Shown piece by piece: positions 35,722 through 47,207 of a stretch of DNA of 64,000 nt (position 1 is the first letter of the stretch; every line of letters begins with the position of its first letter). The position numbers and the translations under genes are program-made. Location: assembly GCF_001605895.1 (NCBI RefSeq), contig NZ_LUAW01000011.1, positions 1 to 64,000 on the forward strand, read 5' to 3'. Under the pieces are notes generated by a model, which did not search any database, was not told where the DNA came from, and was given only the letters and a program-made list of their open reading frames with translations. Origin of the DNA: Acinetobacter pragensis. GTDB lineage: Bacteria; Pseudomonadota; Gammaproteobacteria; Pseudomonadales; Moraxellaceae.

Positions 35722-36267
35722 TTATTCTGCTGCTGGGGCGGCAGCAGGCGCTGCAGTGCGGTGAATCGCCAGCGGCAAGCGGTTAGATGAAATCTGTCGG
35801 GCAATCTGCTGCGCCACATCATCAATAATCACTTTTTTCAGATATGTCTGTTCTTGATCGTCAGTGTTGACTGTGGCGACATCATATTGATACGTACGGG
35901 TCGCCATCACCGTGCGCGGTTCTGTCACCGGATTGCCTTGCGCATCTTCAATACGGAACGTGACATTTAAACGCAGCAGGGTTTCAACCAGCTTGCCGTT
36001 AAGTTCCATACGACGCGGGGTATAGTCCAATACACGCAAAGTATAGGCTTGCGCGTCATTATTGACTTTAACGCCAGCCGCCGCTAAATAAATATTCAAT
36101 TTTTCTTCAAGTTCTTCGGTATCTTTGGGTAAAGACAATTTCATGTTGGCATAAGTGACTGGCGCAACATTCGGGTTGGTGCCTTTTAAGTGGAAGCCGC
36201 AGCCTGTCAAGCCTGCACCTAGACCCAAGGTTAATACAATTGCAGCAGCGCGTTGAACCAAATGCAT
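35722..36267 (-). CDS. lptE: LPS-assembly lipoprotein LptE
   Basis: The 181-residue protein has a lipoprotein signal with lipobox LTGC (Cys about 23), then GFHLKGTNPNVAPVTYANMKLS, typical of LptE/RlpB. It plugs the LptD barrel and helps insert lipopolysaccharide (lipooligosaccharide in Acinetobacter) in the outer membrane. An Ala/Pro-rich tail follows residue 165. The gene is in the order leuS, lptE, holA, but 260 bases separate it from leuS, so it may have its own promoter. Confidence 0.9.
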   Translation of the reverse strand: MHLVQRAAAIVLTLGLGAGLTGCGFHLKGTNPNVAPVTYANMKLSLPKDTEELEEKLNIYLAAAGVKVNNDAQAYTLRVLDYTPRRMELNGKLVETLLRLNVTFRIEDAQGNPVTEPRTVMATRTYQYDVATVNTDDQEQTYLKKVIIDDVAQQIARQISSNRLPLAIHRTAAPAAAPAAE

Positions 36268-36397
36268 GCGGTATCCTCTGATAGATTTTTCTCAAGCCGA
36301 AGCGGGGGTTTGAGATGAATATTGTTTTGTTTAATGCATGAGATTGTAAAGTCAAAGCCCGCTGACTGGCAACGGGCTTTGTTTGGGAATTGTTTAA

Positions 36398-36527
36398 TTC
36401 CTCCCGACCTCCCTTTCTTGCGCTTGCTCTAAAGCCGTGCTTTATCTCTTGCTCAGGGAGGAGAATCTCGTTTTTTAATTCAGATCGGAAGTCCCCCTTT
36501 CATAAAGAGGGACTTAGGGGGATTAAA
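36398..36527. repeat. Intergenic C/G-tract repeat, copy 2, downstream of leuS
   Basis: The right part AAGTCCCCCTTT-CAT-AAAGAGGGACTT is a near-perfect dyad ending in AGGGGGATT. Its reverse complement resembles the fabI-downstream copy (AATCCCCCT then a C-tract/G-tract pair). The left part holds a second dyad (TCCTCCC/GGGAGGA). It begins directly at the leuS stop and may end the leuS transcript. Confidence 0.5.
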
Positions 36528-39618
<3,091 letters not shown>

Positions 39619-40204
39619 GTTGAATTCTTTCCTTTATTTTGTCAAAAAACAGTTTTAGCGTGTGTGCAGCATAAAATTCTGCACTTATTTCAGCCTCGCT
39701 GCTATTTATTTTTATCTGAAAATGATCAGGCCGGGCAGCAGTACCTGAGCGGCCTGCAGGCGCTCAAATGATCTTCATTGTTTTCTGCCTGATTGTCGAA
39801 AAGCAGCAAAACAGCGGGCTGAATGCCTCGGCGGATGGGTCGCAACTAATTAAAATTACTTATCTGATATATAAATTAATTTAATGGTTTAGCATGTTTT
39901 CTTAATAAGAACAGGCAGAAACGCTTTCAGGGTAAAATAATCAAAGCCTAAAAAATAGACGGTCTGTAAATAAACAGGAAAAAGCGAATTTTTAAACTTG
40001 ACTTTAATAGTCGAAACAACAAAAATGCTGTTTTAGTTTTAAATGCCTTAGTCGATCACCCTTCGAATAAGTGTCATGTCATGCAATGGACAACTTCTCT
40101 AGCCGAGAAGCTGAACAAAGTGAATAAAACATGCTTATCCCAGCATGCTTTTAGATCTCATACTGCTCAAACAGCAGGCAGATCGCAAATTTTTCCTATT
40201 GCCA
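39619..40204. other. Gene-free gap upstream of ilvI
   Basis: This ~590-base stretch has no convincing gene. It contains a small hairpin CTTCTC/GAGAAG at about 40090-40110 and AT-rich promoter-like sequence. A seven-codon frame (MLIPACF) near 40130 is not supported by a ribosome site and lies upstream of the likely ilvI promoter. I see no tRNA or terminator here. Confidence 0.5.
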
Positions 40205-40233
40205 TGAAAACTATGAAATATGTGTGCTATAAC
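40205..40233 (+). promoter_or_regulatory. Probable ilvI promoter (extended -10)
   Basis: TGC-TATAAC at 40225-40233 forms an extended -10; the spaced -35 position (TGAAAA at 40205) is weak. Transcription would begin about 40240, giving a leader of roughly 70 bases to the TTG start. Confidence 0.4.
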
Positions 40234-40308
40234 AGTGCAGACAGTTAATGAATGAAGCGTCGCAAGTGCCTCCCATTTTGCGGCTATAAAAGATTAGGGT
40301 GAATCACG

Positions 40309-42036
40309 TTGGAACTTTTATCTGGTGGTGAAATGCTTGTTCGCGCATTAGCGGACGAAGGCGTTGAGCATGTTTTTGGATACCCAGGCGGCGCAGTACT
40401 GCATATTTACGATGCGCTATTTCAACAAGAACGAATTAACCATTACCTTGTGCGTCACGAGCAGGCTGCCGGCCATATGGCGGATGCTTATTCACGCGTT
40501 ACAGGTAAAACGGGCGTAGTGCTGGTCACATCCGGCCCAGGCGCAACCAATACTGTTACTCCTATTGCAACGGCTTACATGGACTCAATCCCAATGGTGA
40601 TTTTGTCAGGTCAGGTTGCTTCGCATCTGATTGGTGAGGATGCGTTTCAGGAAACAGACATGGTGGGAATTTCCCGCCCGATTGTGAAGCACAGCTTCCA
40701 AGTGCGCCATGCCAGCGAAATTCCTGCAATTATTAAAAAAGCTTTCTATATTGCGTCTTCAGGCCGCCCAGGTCCTGTAGTTGTGGATATTCCAAAGGAT
40801 GCGACCAATCCTGCAGAAAAATTTGCCTACGAATATCCTGAAAAAGTAAAAATGCGTTCGTATCAGCCCCCTCACCGCGGGCATTCAGGGCAAATCCGCA
40901 AAGCGATTGATGAGCTGATTCATGCAAAACGCCCGATTATTTACTCAGGCGGCGGCGTGGTTCAAGGCAATGCTTCTGAACAATTGACAGAGCTTGCGCA
41001 TTTGCTGGGCTATCCAGTGACCAATACCTTGATGGGCTTGGGCGCATTCCCGGGCAATGATCCGCAATTCATCGGCATGCTGGGCATGCACGGTACTTAC
41101 GAAGCCAATATGACCATGCACAATGCAGATGTGATTCTGTGTGTAGGCGCGCGCTTCGATGACCGTGTCACCAATAATCCTGCGAAATTCTGCCCAAATG
41201 CCAAAGTAATCCATATTGATATTGACCCTGCGGCAATTTCAAAAACCATCATGGCGCATATTCCAATTGTAGGCGCAGTAGAACCTGTGCTTCAGGAAAT
41301 GCTGGCGCAACTGAAGCAGCTGAATGTTTCTAAGCCGAATCCGGAAGCGATTGCCGACTGGTGGAAACAGATTGATGAGTGGCGCCAAGTGCATGGCGGA
41401 CGTTACGAGCCGGCAGTTGACGGCGGGATGAAGCCGCAGCAAGTGGTTGAGGCGTTGGACAAAATCACCAATGGTGAAGCGATTATTACGTCAGACGTTG
41501 GCCAGCATCAAATGTTTGGCGCAATGTATTATAAATACAAGCGCCCGCGCCAATGGATCAACTCTGGCGGTTTAGGCACGATGGGGGTGGGCTTGCCGTA
41601 TGCTATGGCGGCCAAGCTGGCTTTCCCGGATCAGCAAGTGGTATGCATTACCGGTGAAGCATCAATTCAGATGTGTATCCAAGAGCTGTCGACGTGCAAG
41701 CAATATGGCTTGAATGTCAAAATTCTCTGCTTGAATAACCAAGCTTTAGGCATGGTGAAACAATGGCAGGATATGAACTACGAAGGCCGTCACTCAAGTT
41801 CCTATGTAGATTCATTGCCTGACTTCCCTAAGCTGATGGAAGCATATGGCCATGTCGGCATTCAAATTAACCATGCGGATGAGCTTGAATCTAAGCTGGC
41901 TGAAGCGATGGCGATCAATGATAAATGCGTATTCATTAACGTAATGGTTGACCGTACAGAGCATGTTTATCCGATGCTTATTGCGGGTCAGTCAATGCAG
42001 GACATGTGGTTGGGCAAAGGGGAGCGTACAAAATGA
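40309..42036 (+). CDS. ilvI: Acetolactate synthase, large (catalytic) subunit
   Basis: The 575-residue ThDP enzyme joins two pyruvates, or pyruvate and 2-ketobutyrate, in the first common step of valine/leucine/isoleucine synthesis. The catalytic Glu lies in [13 protein letters not shown] (Glu about 51), the FAD region follows, and the ThDP pyrophosphate motif is [15 protein letters not shown], with GEA instead of the GDG usual in other bacteria. The start is TTG (MELLSGGEM), 8 bases after AGGGTG. An in-frame ATG lies 8 codons on. It overlaps ilvH by 4 bases (ATGA). Confidence 0.94.
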   Translation: MELLSGGEMLVRALADEGVEHVFGYPGGAVLHIYDALFQQERINHYLVRHEQAAGHMADAYSRVTGKTGVVLVTSGPGATNTVTPIATAYMDSIPMVILSGQVASHLIGEDAFQETDMVGISRPIVKHSFQVRHASEIPAIIKKAFYIASSGRPGPVVVDIPKDATNPAEKFAYEYPEKVKMRSYQPPHRGHSGQIRKAIDELIHAKRPIIYSGGGVVQGNASEQLTELAHLLGYPVTNTLMGLGAFPGNDPQFIGMLGMHGTYEANMTMHNADVILCVGARFDDRVTNNPAKFCPNAKVIHIDIDPAAISKTIMAHIPIVGAVEPVLQEMLAQLKQLNVSKPNPEAIADWWKQIDEWRQVHGGRYEPAVDGGMKPQQVVEALDKITNGEAIITSDVGQHQMFGAMYYKYKRPRQWINSGGLGTMGVGLPYAMAAKLAFPDQQVVCITGEASIQMCIQELSTCKQYGLNVKILCLNNQALGMVKQWQDMNYEGRHSSSYVDSLPDFPKLMEAYGHVGIQINHADELESKLAEAMAINDKCVFINVMVDRTEHVYPMLIAGQSMQDMWLGKGERTK

Positions 42037-42524
42037 GACATATTATCTCTGTACTCGTTGAAAACGAAGCCGGTGCGCTTTCACGCTTAGTGGGGCTGTT
42101 TTCTCAGCGCGGCTACAACATTGAAACATTGAATGTTGCGCCGACTGAAGATCCGACACTGTCACGCCTGACATTGACGACTTATGGCGATGACCACAAG
42201 ATTGAACAAATTACCAAGCAGCTGAACAAGCTGGTAGAAGTGGTAAAAGTGGTTGATTTGTCTGAAGGCGCGCATATTGAGCGTGAGCTGATGCTGATCA
42301 AAGTCAAAGCATTGGGCGCTGCGCGTGCGGAAATTAAGCGCACAGCGGACATCTTCCGTGCGCAGGTTGTCGATGTTACACCGACAACTTATACCATTCA
42401 GATTGCCGGTACGACGGAAAAGATTGATGGCTTTATTGATGCATTAGCAGAAAATACCATCCTTGAAGTAGTGCGTTCAGGTGTATCTGGCATCGCGCGC
42501 GGTGAAAAAGTTTTAACAATCTAA
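42033..42524 (+). CDS. ilvH: Acetolactate synthase, small (regulatory) subunit
   Basis: The 163-residue protein has an N-terminal ACT domain ([29 protein letters not shown]) and a C-terminal activating domain. It stimulates the catalytic subunit and gives valine feedback control. The ATG at 42033 overlaps the ilvI stop and is preceded by GGGGAGCG. Confidence 0.94.
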   Translation: MRHIISVLVENEAGALSRLVGLFSQRGYNIETLNVAPTEDPTLSRLTLTTYGDDHKIEQITKQLNKLVEVVKVVDLSEGAHIERELMLIKVKALGAARAEIKRTADIFRAQVVDVTPTTYTIQIAGTTEKIDGFIDALAENTILEVVRSGVSGIARGEKVLTI

Positions 42525-42539
42525 TTTTTAATAAATACA

Positions 42540-42580
42540 TCCTCTTTCCTTGCAGAAAGGGGGACTTAATTTAGTGTTCA
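42540..42580. repeat. Short C/G-tract repeat between ilvH and ilvC
   Basis: CTCTTTC pairs with GAAAG, then GGGGGACTTAATTTAG follows, resembling the end of the copies downstream of leuS and fabI. It is probably a partial copy of the same dispersed element, sitting inside the ilv operon. Confidence 0.4.
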
Positions 42581-42596
42581 ATCGAAAATTCACTAA

Positions 42597-43652
<1,056 letters not shown>

Positions 43653-43677
43653 TCTCTTGAAGCATTGATTTGATACG

Positions 43678-43707
43678 AAAGCCCGCTCAATTTGAGCGGG
43701 CTTTTTT
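43678..43707 (+). terminator. Intrinsic terminator after ilvC
   Basis: A 13-bp stem AAAGCCCGCTCAA/TTGAGCGGGCTTT is followed by six T in total. Confidence 0.9.
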
Positions 43708-43890
43708 ATGCTGTTTGGTTTTTTAGCTGATTTAGAACTTTATAATGGGGCTTGAATGTATTAACCATACATTTTAAATACTGTTGGCCATGCTTTTGTT
43801 TCAAAACTCCTATATAGACAAGTCTTCTGTTGTAAAAATGTTGTGATACATTACTCATAATTCATTCTGTTTTTTGAGTGTGGCTGGTCA

Positions 43891-44745
43891 ATGAAAATAA
43901 AAAATCTCCTCTGTATTGCGGCATTTATCTGCTCAAGTTCCAGTTTTGCCGAAGTTTCTCCTGCAGCTGCCGCTAATGCGGCTGCTGTTCCTGGCAGTGA
44001 ATATAAAACATTGCATAATGTGCGGGTGTCTATGCAGCGGATGCTGCGGTCGGCAGATAACCGTTACTTTTTGGATTTATACGCAGGTATTTGGAATCCG
44101 CATGGTGTTTTAAAGGACTTGACGGAAAATAGAAGCATTGCCTTTAAAGGGAGTCAAAAGGGCGATCAGCTTAATCTGAAATCGGTCAGTATCGACAGTA
44201 TGGATGAAGCTGAGGTTCAGCAAAAGTATGAGCTGAGCGGTCAATTGGATGCAAATACAGGGTTGCTGTCGGCGGTTCTGACTTCTGCAGATAAAACTCT
44301 GAACAAAGGCATTAATTTTGAGCCAGCATTTAAGGCGGCAGATAAACCTGTGGTGGTGTTTAAGTTCTATGGCGCAGAAGGAGCGGATCAGCCGTATGGC
44401 AAAGCATTGAAGCGCATCGATATTATAAATAAAACCAATAATACGGTAATGCAAAGTTTGACAGGCTTTACGGCATTTGCAGGAAGTATCGGTTTTTTAG
44501 ATATTAACTTTGACGGCTATTATGATGTGGTGCTGGCAGACACGGCTGATAATAAAAAAGTTGAAGATAAGCGCTTTATTTATTGGATGTATAATCCTAA
44601 AACCAAGCAGTTTCAGCGCTCACCGCAGCTGGAGAAGATTTCTGGATTTCCTGCATTGCATGGCGATAAGCAGCAAATAGACTTCGGAGAGGGTCAGGTT
44701 TATCAAGTGACAAATGGGCTGCTGAACCGTGTGCAGAATGAGTAA
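43891..44745 (+). CDS. Secreted XAC2610-like protein
   Basis: The 284-residue protein has a Sec signal peptide (cleavage near SSFAEV) and a C-terminal domain with GFTAFAGSIGFLDINFDGYYDVVLADTADN (about 190-219), an FG-GAP/calcium-loop-like DxNxDGxxD motif shared with XAC2610-type proteins. The N-terminal ~150 residues resemble a lipocalin-like or beta-rich module, for which I have no clear family. Probably periplasmic; function unknown. It stands alone between ilvC and the fimbrial region. Confidence 0.75.
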   Translation: MKIKNLLCIAAFICSSSSFAEVSPAAAANAAAVPGSEYKTLHNVRVSMQRMLRSADNRYFLDLYAGIWNPHGVLKDLTENRSIAFKGSQKGDQLNLKSVSIDSMDEAEVQQKYELSGQLDANTGLLSAVLTSADKTLNKGINFEPAFKAADKPVVVFKFYGAEGADQPYGKALKRIDIINKTNNTVMQSLTGFTAFAGSIGFLDINFDGYYDVVLADTADNKKVEDKRFIYWMYNPKTKQFQRSPQLEKISGFPALHGDKQQIDFGEGQVYQVTNGLLNRVQNE

Positions 44746-44821
44746 TGATAAAACGAGTATCGGGTTAGCCCTAAAAATATTCAGTGTTGAATGACCGTAA
44801 ATTCTGATCATATTCATATAT

Positions 44822-44862
44822 AAAAGTGCAGATTTGAAATTTTTAGATCTGCACTTTTTTTA
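44822..44862 (+). terminator. Intrinsic terminator after the XAC2610-like gene
   Basis: A 12-bp perfect stem AAAAGTGCAGAT/ATCTGCACTTTT is followed by further T. Confidence 0.88.
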
Positions 44863-44940
44863 TTTTAAAGGAATTGGAAAACTCAATTTTTTAGGGAATT
44901 AGCTTAATTGGTTGATCAATTTAGGCTAAAACCTGTATTT

Positions 44941-45039
44941 TGTTGAGTGTTGAGTGTTGAGTGTTGAGTGTTGAGTGTTGAGTGTTGAGTGTTGAGTGTT
45001 GAGTGTTGAGTGTTGAGTGTTGAGTGTTGAGCTGTTGAG
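44941..45039. repeat. Heptanucleotide tandem repeat TGTTGAG, 13 perfect copies plus one
   Basis: TGTTGAG is repeated 13 times without error from 44941 to 45031. After one extra C a fourteenth copy follows (45033-45039). It is non-coding. Because 7 is not a multiple of 3 the array would also shift frames if ever translated. Confidence 0.95.
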
Positions 45040-45700
45040 TATGGAAATTTAACTCAAGGTTTTAGGCAATATCCAGTTTGACTGAGATCTTTAATCGATG
45101 AATTCTGTGAATTTACATTGTCATTGGAGAGAAGTTGATACAGCATAAAAATGGCTGAAAATAAAATTCTTTTGTGGTGTGTCAGAAAAGGGCGCTAAGT
45201 AGCTTTGTAGGTAATTAAAAAAATAAATACGGTATAAATCCAATAAATGAAAATTAAGTTTTAAGAATTTGTTTTGTTTGCTCTTTAGAATGAATTTGAA
45301 ACAGCACAGTTATTTTTGTAAATATGTGACAGATTGTGTAATTTTTAGTCATAAAAACCCAGTTTTTGAGTTAAAAACAATCCCTATTTTTGGGTATTAG
45401 TATTTGTAAAACTTATCGAATTAGAAAATGTAATTGATTTTATTTCAATAAATACTTGAATATTCAAATAAAATATAAGCAAATCATAAAAAAATGGAGA
45501 AAAATTGCTCTTTAATGTTAATTAATGTAACTGAGAAAAATAAGCGTTAATGATGAAAATACATTGATTTAGTGATTGAAAAATATACTCGTCGCGGCAA
45601 TGCTCAGATTTTATAGCATCGGTTGGCCACCGCCTTGTCCTTCAATCATAAATTTAAATATCTAATAAACAGGGATTTTGTTTTTATTTACTGGTAAAAG

Positions 45701-45741
45701 TGTGATTGATTTCACATATTGTGTGAAAAATGCCATATAAA
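45701..45741 (+). promoter_or_regulatory. Predicted CRP/Vfr-type site and promoter of the fimbrial operon
   Basis: TGTGATTGATTTCACA (45701-45716) matches the CRP consensus TGTGA-N6-TCACA exactly. A -10 box TATAAA lies at 45736-45741, so the site centre would sit about 40 bases before the start, the class II activator position. A second dyad TTCACA/TGTGAA overlaps its right half. The leader to the pilin ATG would be about 135 bases. Confidence 0.6.
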
Positions 45742-45882
45742 TTATTTTATTTAAATTTTGTTGAACAATGGTTATGCCCTCGGGAGAAATGAAGATTGAT
45801 TAGATGACTAATGATCACAAAGAGCTAAACAATCCGATTCGAAGAAGTGGTGGCTAGATAATAATTTTATGGAGAATTAATC

Positions 45883-46383
45883 ATGAATAAAATGACCCAA
45901 ACTGCTTTAGCAGCATTAGTACTAGGTGCCTGTTCAACAGCAATTTATGCAGGCGATGAGGATAGAGGCGGTCAGCCTTCAGGCCCTTCAGGATGCAGTG
46001 TTGATTGCGAAGGCAAAATTGACATTGAATTAAAAGTAGATCCGCATTGCGAACTACAAGTATTAACACCAAAAATTGTACTTGAAGATAAAGCTGGCGG
46101 CGATACTAAAAATGGCTCATTTAAAGTTGGCGCGAATGCCACATATAAAATTGAGCTCAGTACTGCTAACAACAGCAATCTAAAAATGGGTGCAAATTCA
46201 ATTCCAATCACTATCAAAACTACACGCGGCGGCACTGTTATCCCTATGGGTGTAACACCTAATCAACCTTACCTTTTGGGCGGTTGGACAGCGTATAACG
46301 TTGAAGTGAAAAGCCCAGAAGTTGGTGTAACTAAACCAGTCGGTACTTATACAGAACAATACCGTATTAAAGTTTCATTCTAA
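45883..46383 (+). CDS. Major fimbrial subunit (spore coat U / archaic chaperone-usher type)
   Basis: The 166-residue protein has a Sec signal peptide (cleavage around IYAGD) and a pilin fold beginning GKIDIELKVDPHCELQVL after a short Cys pair (CSVDC). It ends in the beta-strand TYTEQYRIKVSF typical of spore-coat-U-type pilins, where the partner strand docks. It is first in a four-gene operon and followed by a partial terminator, which would leave it in excess, as expected for the shaft subunit. The gene-level function is inferred from fold and context. Confidence 0.8.
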   Translation: MNKMTQTALAALVLGACSTAIYAGDEDRGGQPSGPSGCSVDCEGKIDIELKVDPHCELQVLTPKIVLEDKAGGDTKNGSFKVGANATYKIELSTANNSNLKMGANSIPITIKTTRGGTVIPMGVTPNQPYLLGGWTAYNVEVKSPEVGVTKPVGTYTEQYRIKVSF

Positions 46384-46409
46384 GCTTTAACACGATTACA
46401 GTTCAAAAG

Positions 46410-46438
46410 CAGGCTTGTTTTCGGACAGGCCTGTTTCT
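46410..46438 (+). terminator. Partial terminator inside the fimbrial operon
   Basis: CAGGCTTGT pairs with ACAGGCCTG (one G-U pair) around TTTCGG, followed by TTTCTTC. The T-run is interrupted, so it should lower but not stop transcription into the chaperone gene. Confidence 0.6.
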
Positions 46439-46483
46439 TCACCAGAATTTGCTTTATATCAATAAAAAAATAAGGGGCAGGCG

Positions 46484-47197
46484 ATGAATAAATTATTAAT
46501 GGGCGCAGCGTTATCCTCAGTTTTTTGCATATCGGCGGCCGTACATGCAGGCCTAAAGGTAACACCTATTCAGCTTTATGTTTCAGAGAAAAATAATCAG
46601 CGCAGTGCAACCGTGACTTTTGATTATACCGGTTCAGATGCACCTAAAATCTTTGAAGCGACCGCAGTGAAATGGTCACAAAATGAAAAAGGCGAAGACG
46701 TCTATATTCCAGATCCGGATATATTGATTAATCCTAAAAACTTTGTGCTGCAGCCTGAATCAAAACAGGTTGTGCGCGTCGGCTTTCCTCAGCCAGTTAG
46801 AGCAATGAATTTGAAGGAAGAAGGAACTTGGCGGGTTATATTTAATGAAACTCCGCCAGTCGCAGATCAAAGCGCGATGAACTTTTTATTCAATATTTCT
46901 ATGCCATTGTTTGCAGGGGAACAGAAAAGCGCAAGCCTCGCACCAAGTATTAGCTACCGTGCAAACCGGTTAATCGTTACCCTTCAAAATAAAGCCGCGT
47001 CTCATATACAGATTAAAGATTTAGCCATTGAAGATGCGAGCGGAAAAGCAATTGCTACATCGAATAATATGACGTATTTGCTGGCCAATAAGCAAAATGA
47101 ATTTGACATGGGGCAAGTGAAATTGGAAAGCCAGCAAAAATATACTTTAAAAATAAATACGGATAAAGGTGACAAGCCTTTAGAGATCGTCTTATGA
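46484..47197 (+). CDS. Periplasmic fimbrial chaperone (PapD type)
   Basis: The 237-residue protein has a signal peptide (cleavage near VHAG) and two immunoglobulin-like domains: LKVTPIQLYVSEKNNQRSATVTF in the first, the interdomain VVRVGFPQP, then NETPPV leading to the second. It holds pilin subunits until the usher takes them by donor-strand complementation. It ends 11 bases before the usher start. Confidence 0.88.
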   Translation: MNKLLMGAALSSVFCISAAVHAGLKVTPIQLYVSEKNNQRSATVTFDYTGSDAPKIFEATAVKWSQNEKGEDVYIPDPDILINPKNFVLQPESKQVVRVGFPQPVRAMNLKEEGTWRVIFNETPPVADQSAMNFLFNISMPLFAGEQKSASLAPSISYRANRLIVTLQNKAASHIQIKDLAIEDASGKAIATSNNMTYLLANKQNEFDMGQVKLESQQKYTLKINTDKGDKPLEIVL

Positions 47198-47207
47198 GGT
47201 GACAGTC

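Larger units (their letters stand above)
44863..45882. other. Long AT-rich gene-free region upstream of the fimbrial operon
   Basis: About one kilobase carries no credible gene on either strand. It holds a heptanucleotide tandem repeat (44941-45039), a short GC-richer patch (about 45590-45650) that stands out from the AT-rich surroundings, and a CRP-type site with a -10 box before the pilin gene. The size and composition suggest a regulatory region, perhaps silenced by H-NS. Confidence 0.6.

Noticed and set aside
40100-40170. Attenuator leader peptide (MLIPACF) for ilvI
   Set aside because: There is no ribosome site, few branched-chain codons, no following terminator/antiterminator pair, and it lies upstream of the probable promoter.
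44941-45039. CRISPR array
   Set aside because: The unit is 7 bases repeated head to tail with no spacers, and there are no cas genes in the window.
47199-47207. GTG start for the usher at 47199
   Set aside because: It overlaps the ribosome site (GAGGTG) that is correctly spaced for the ATG at 47208, where the signal peptide begins.
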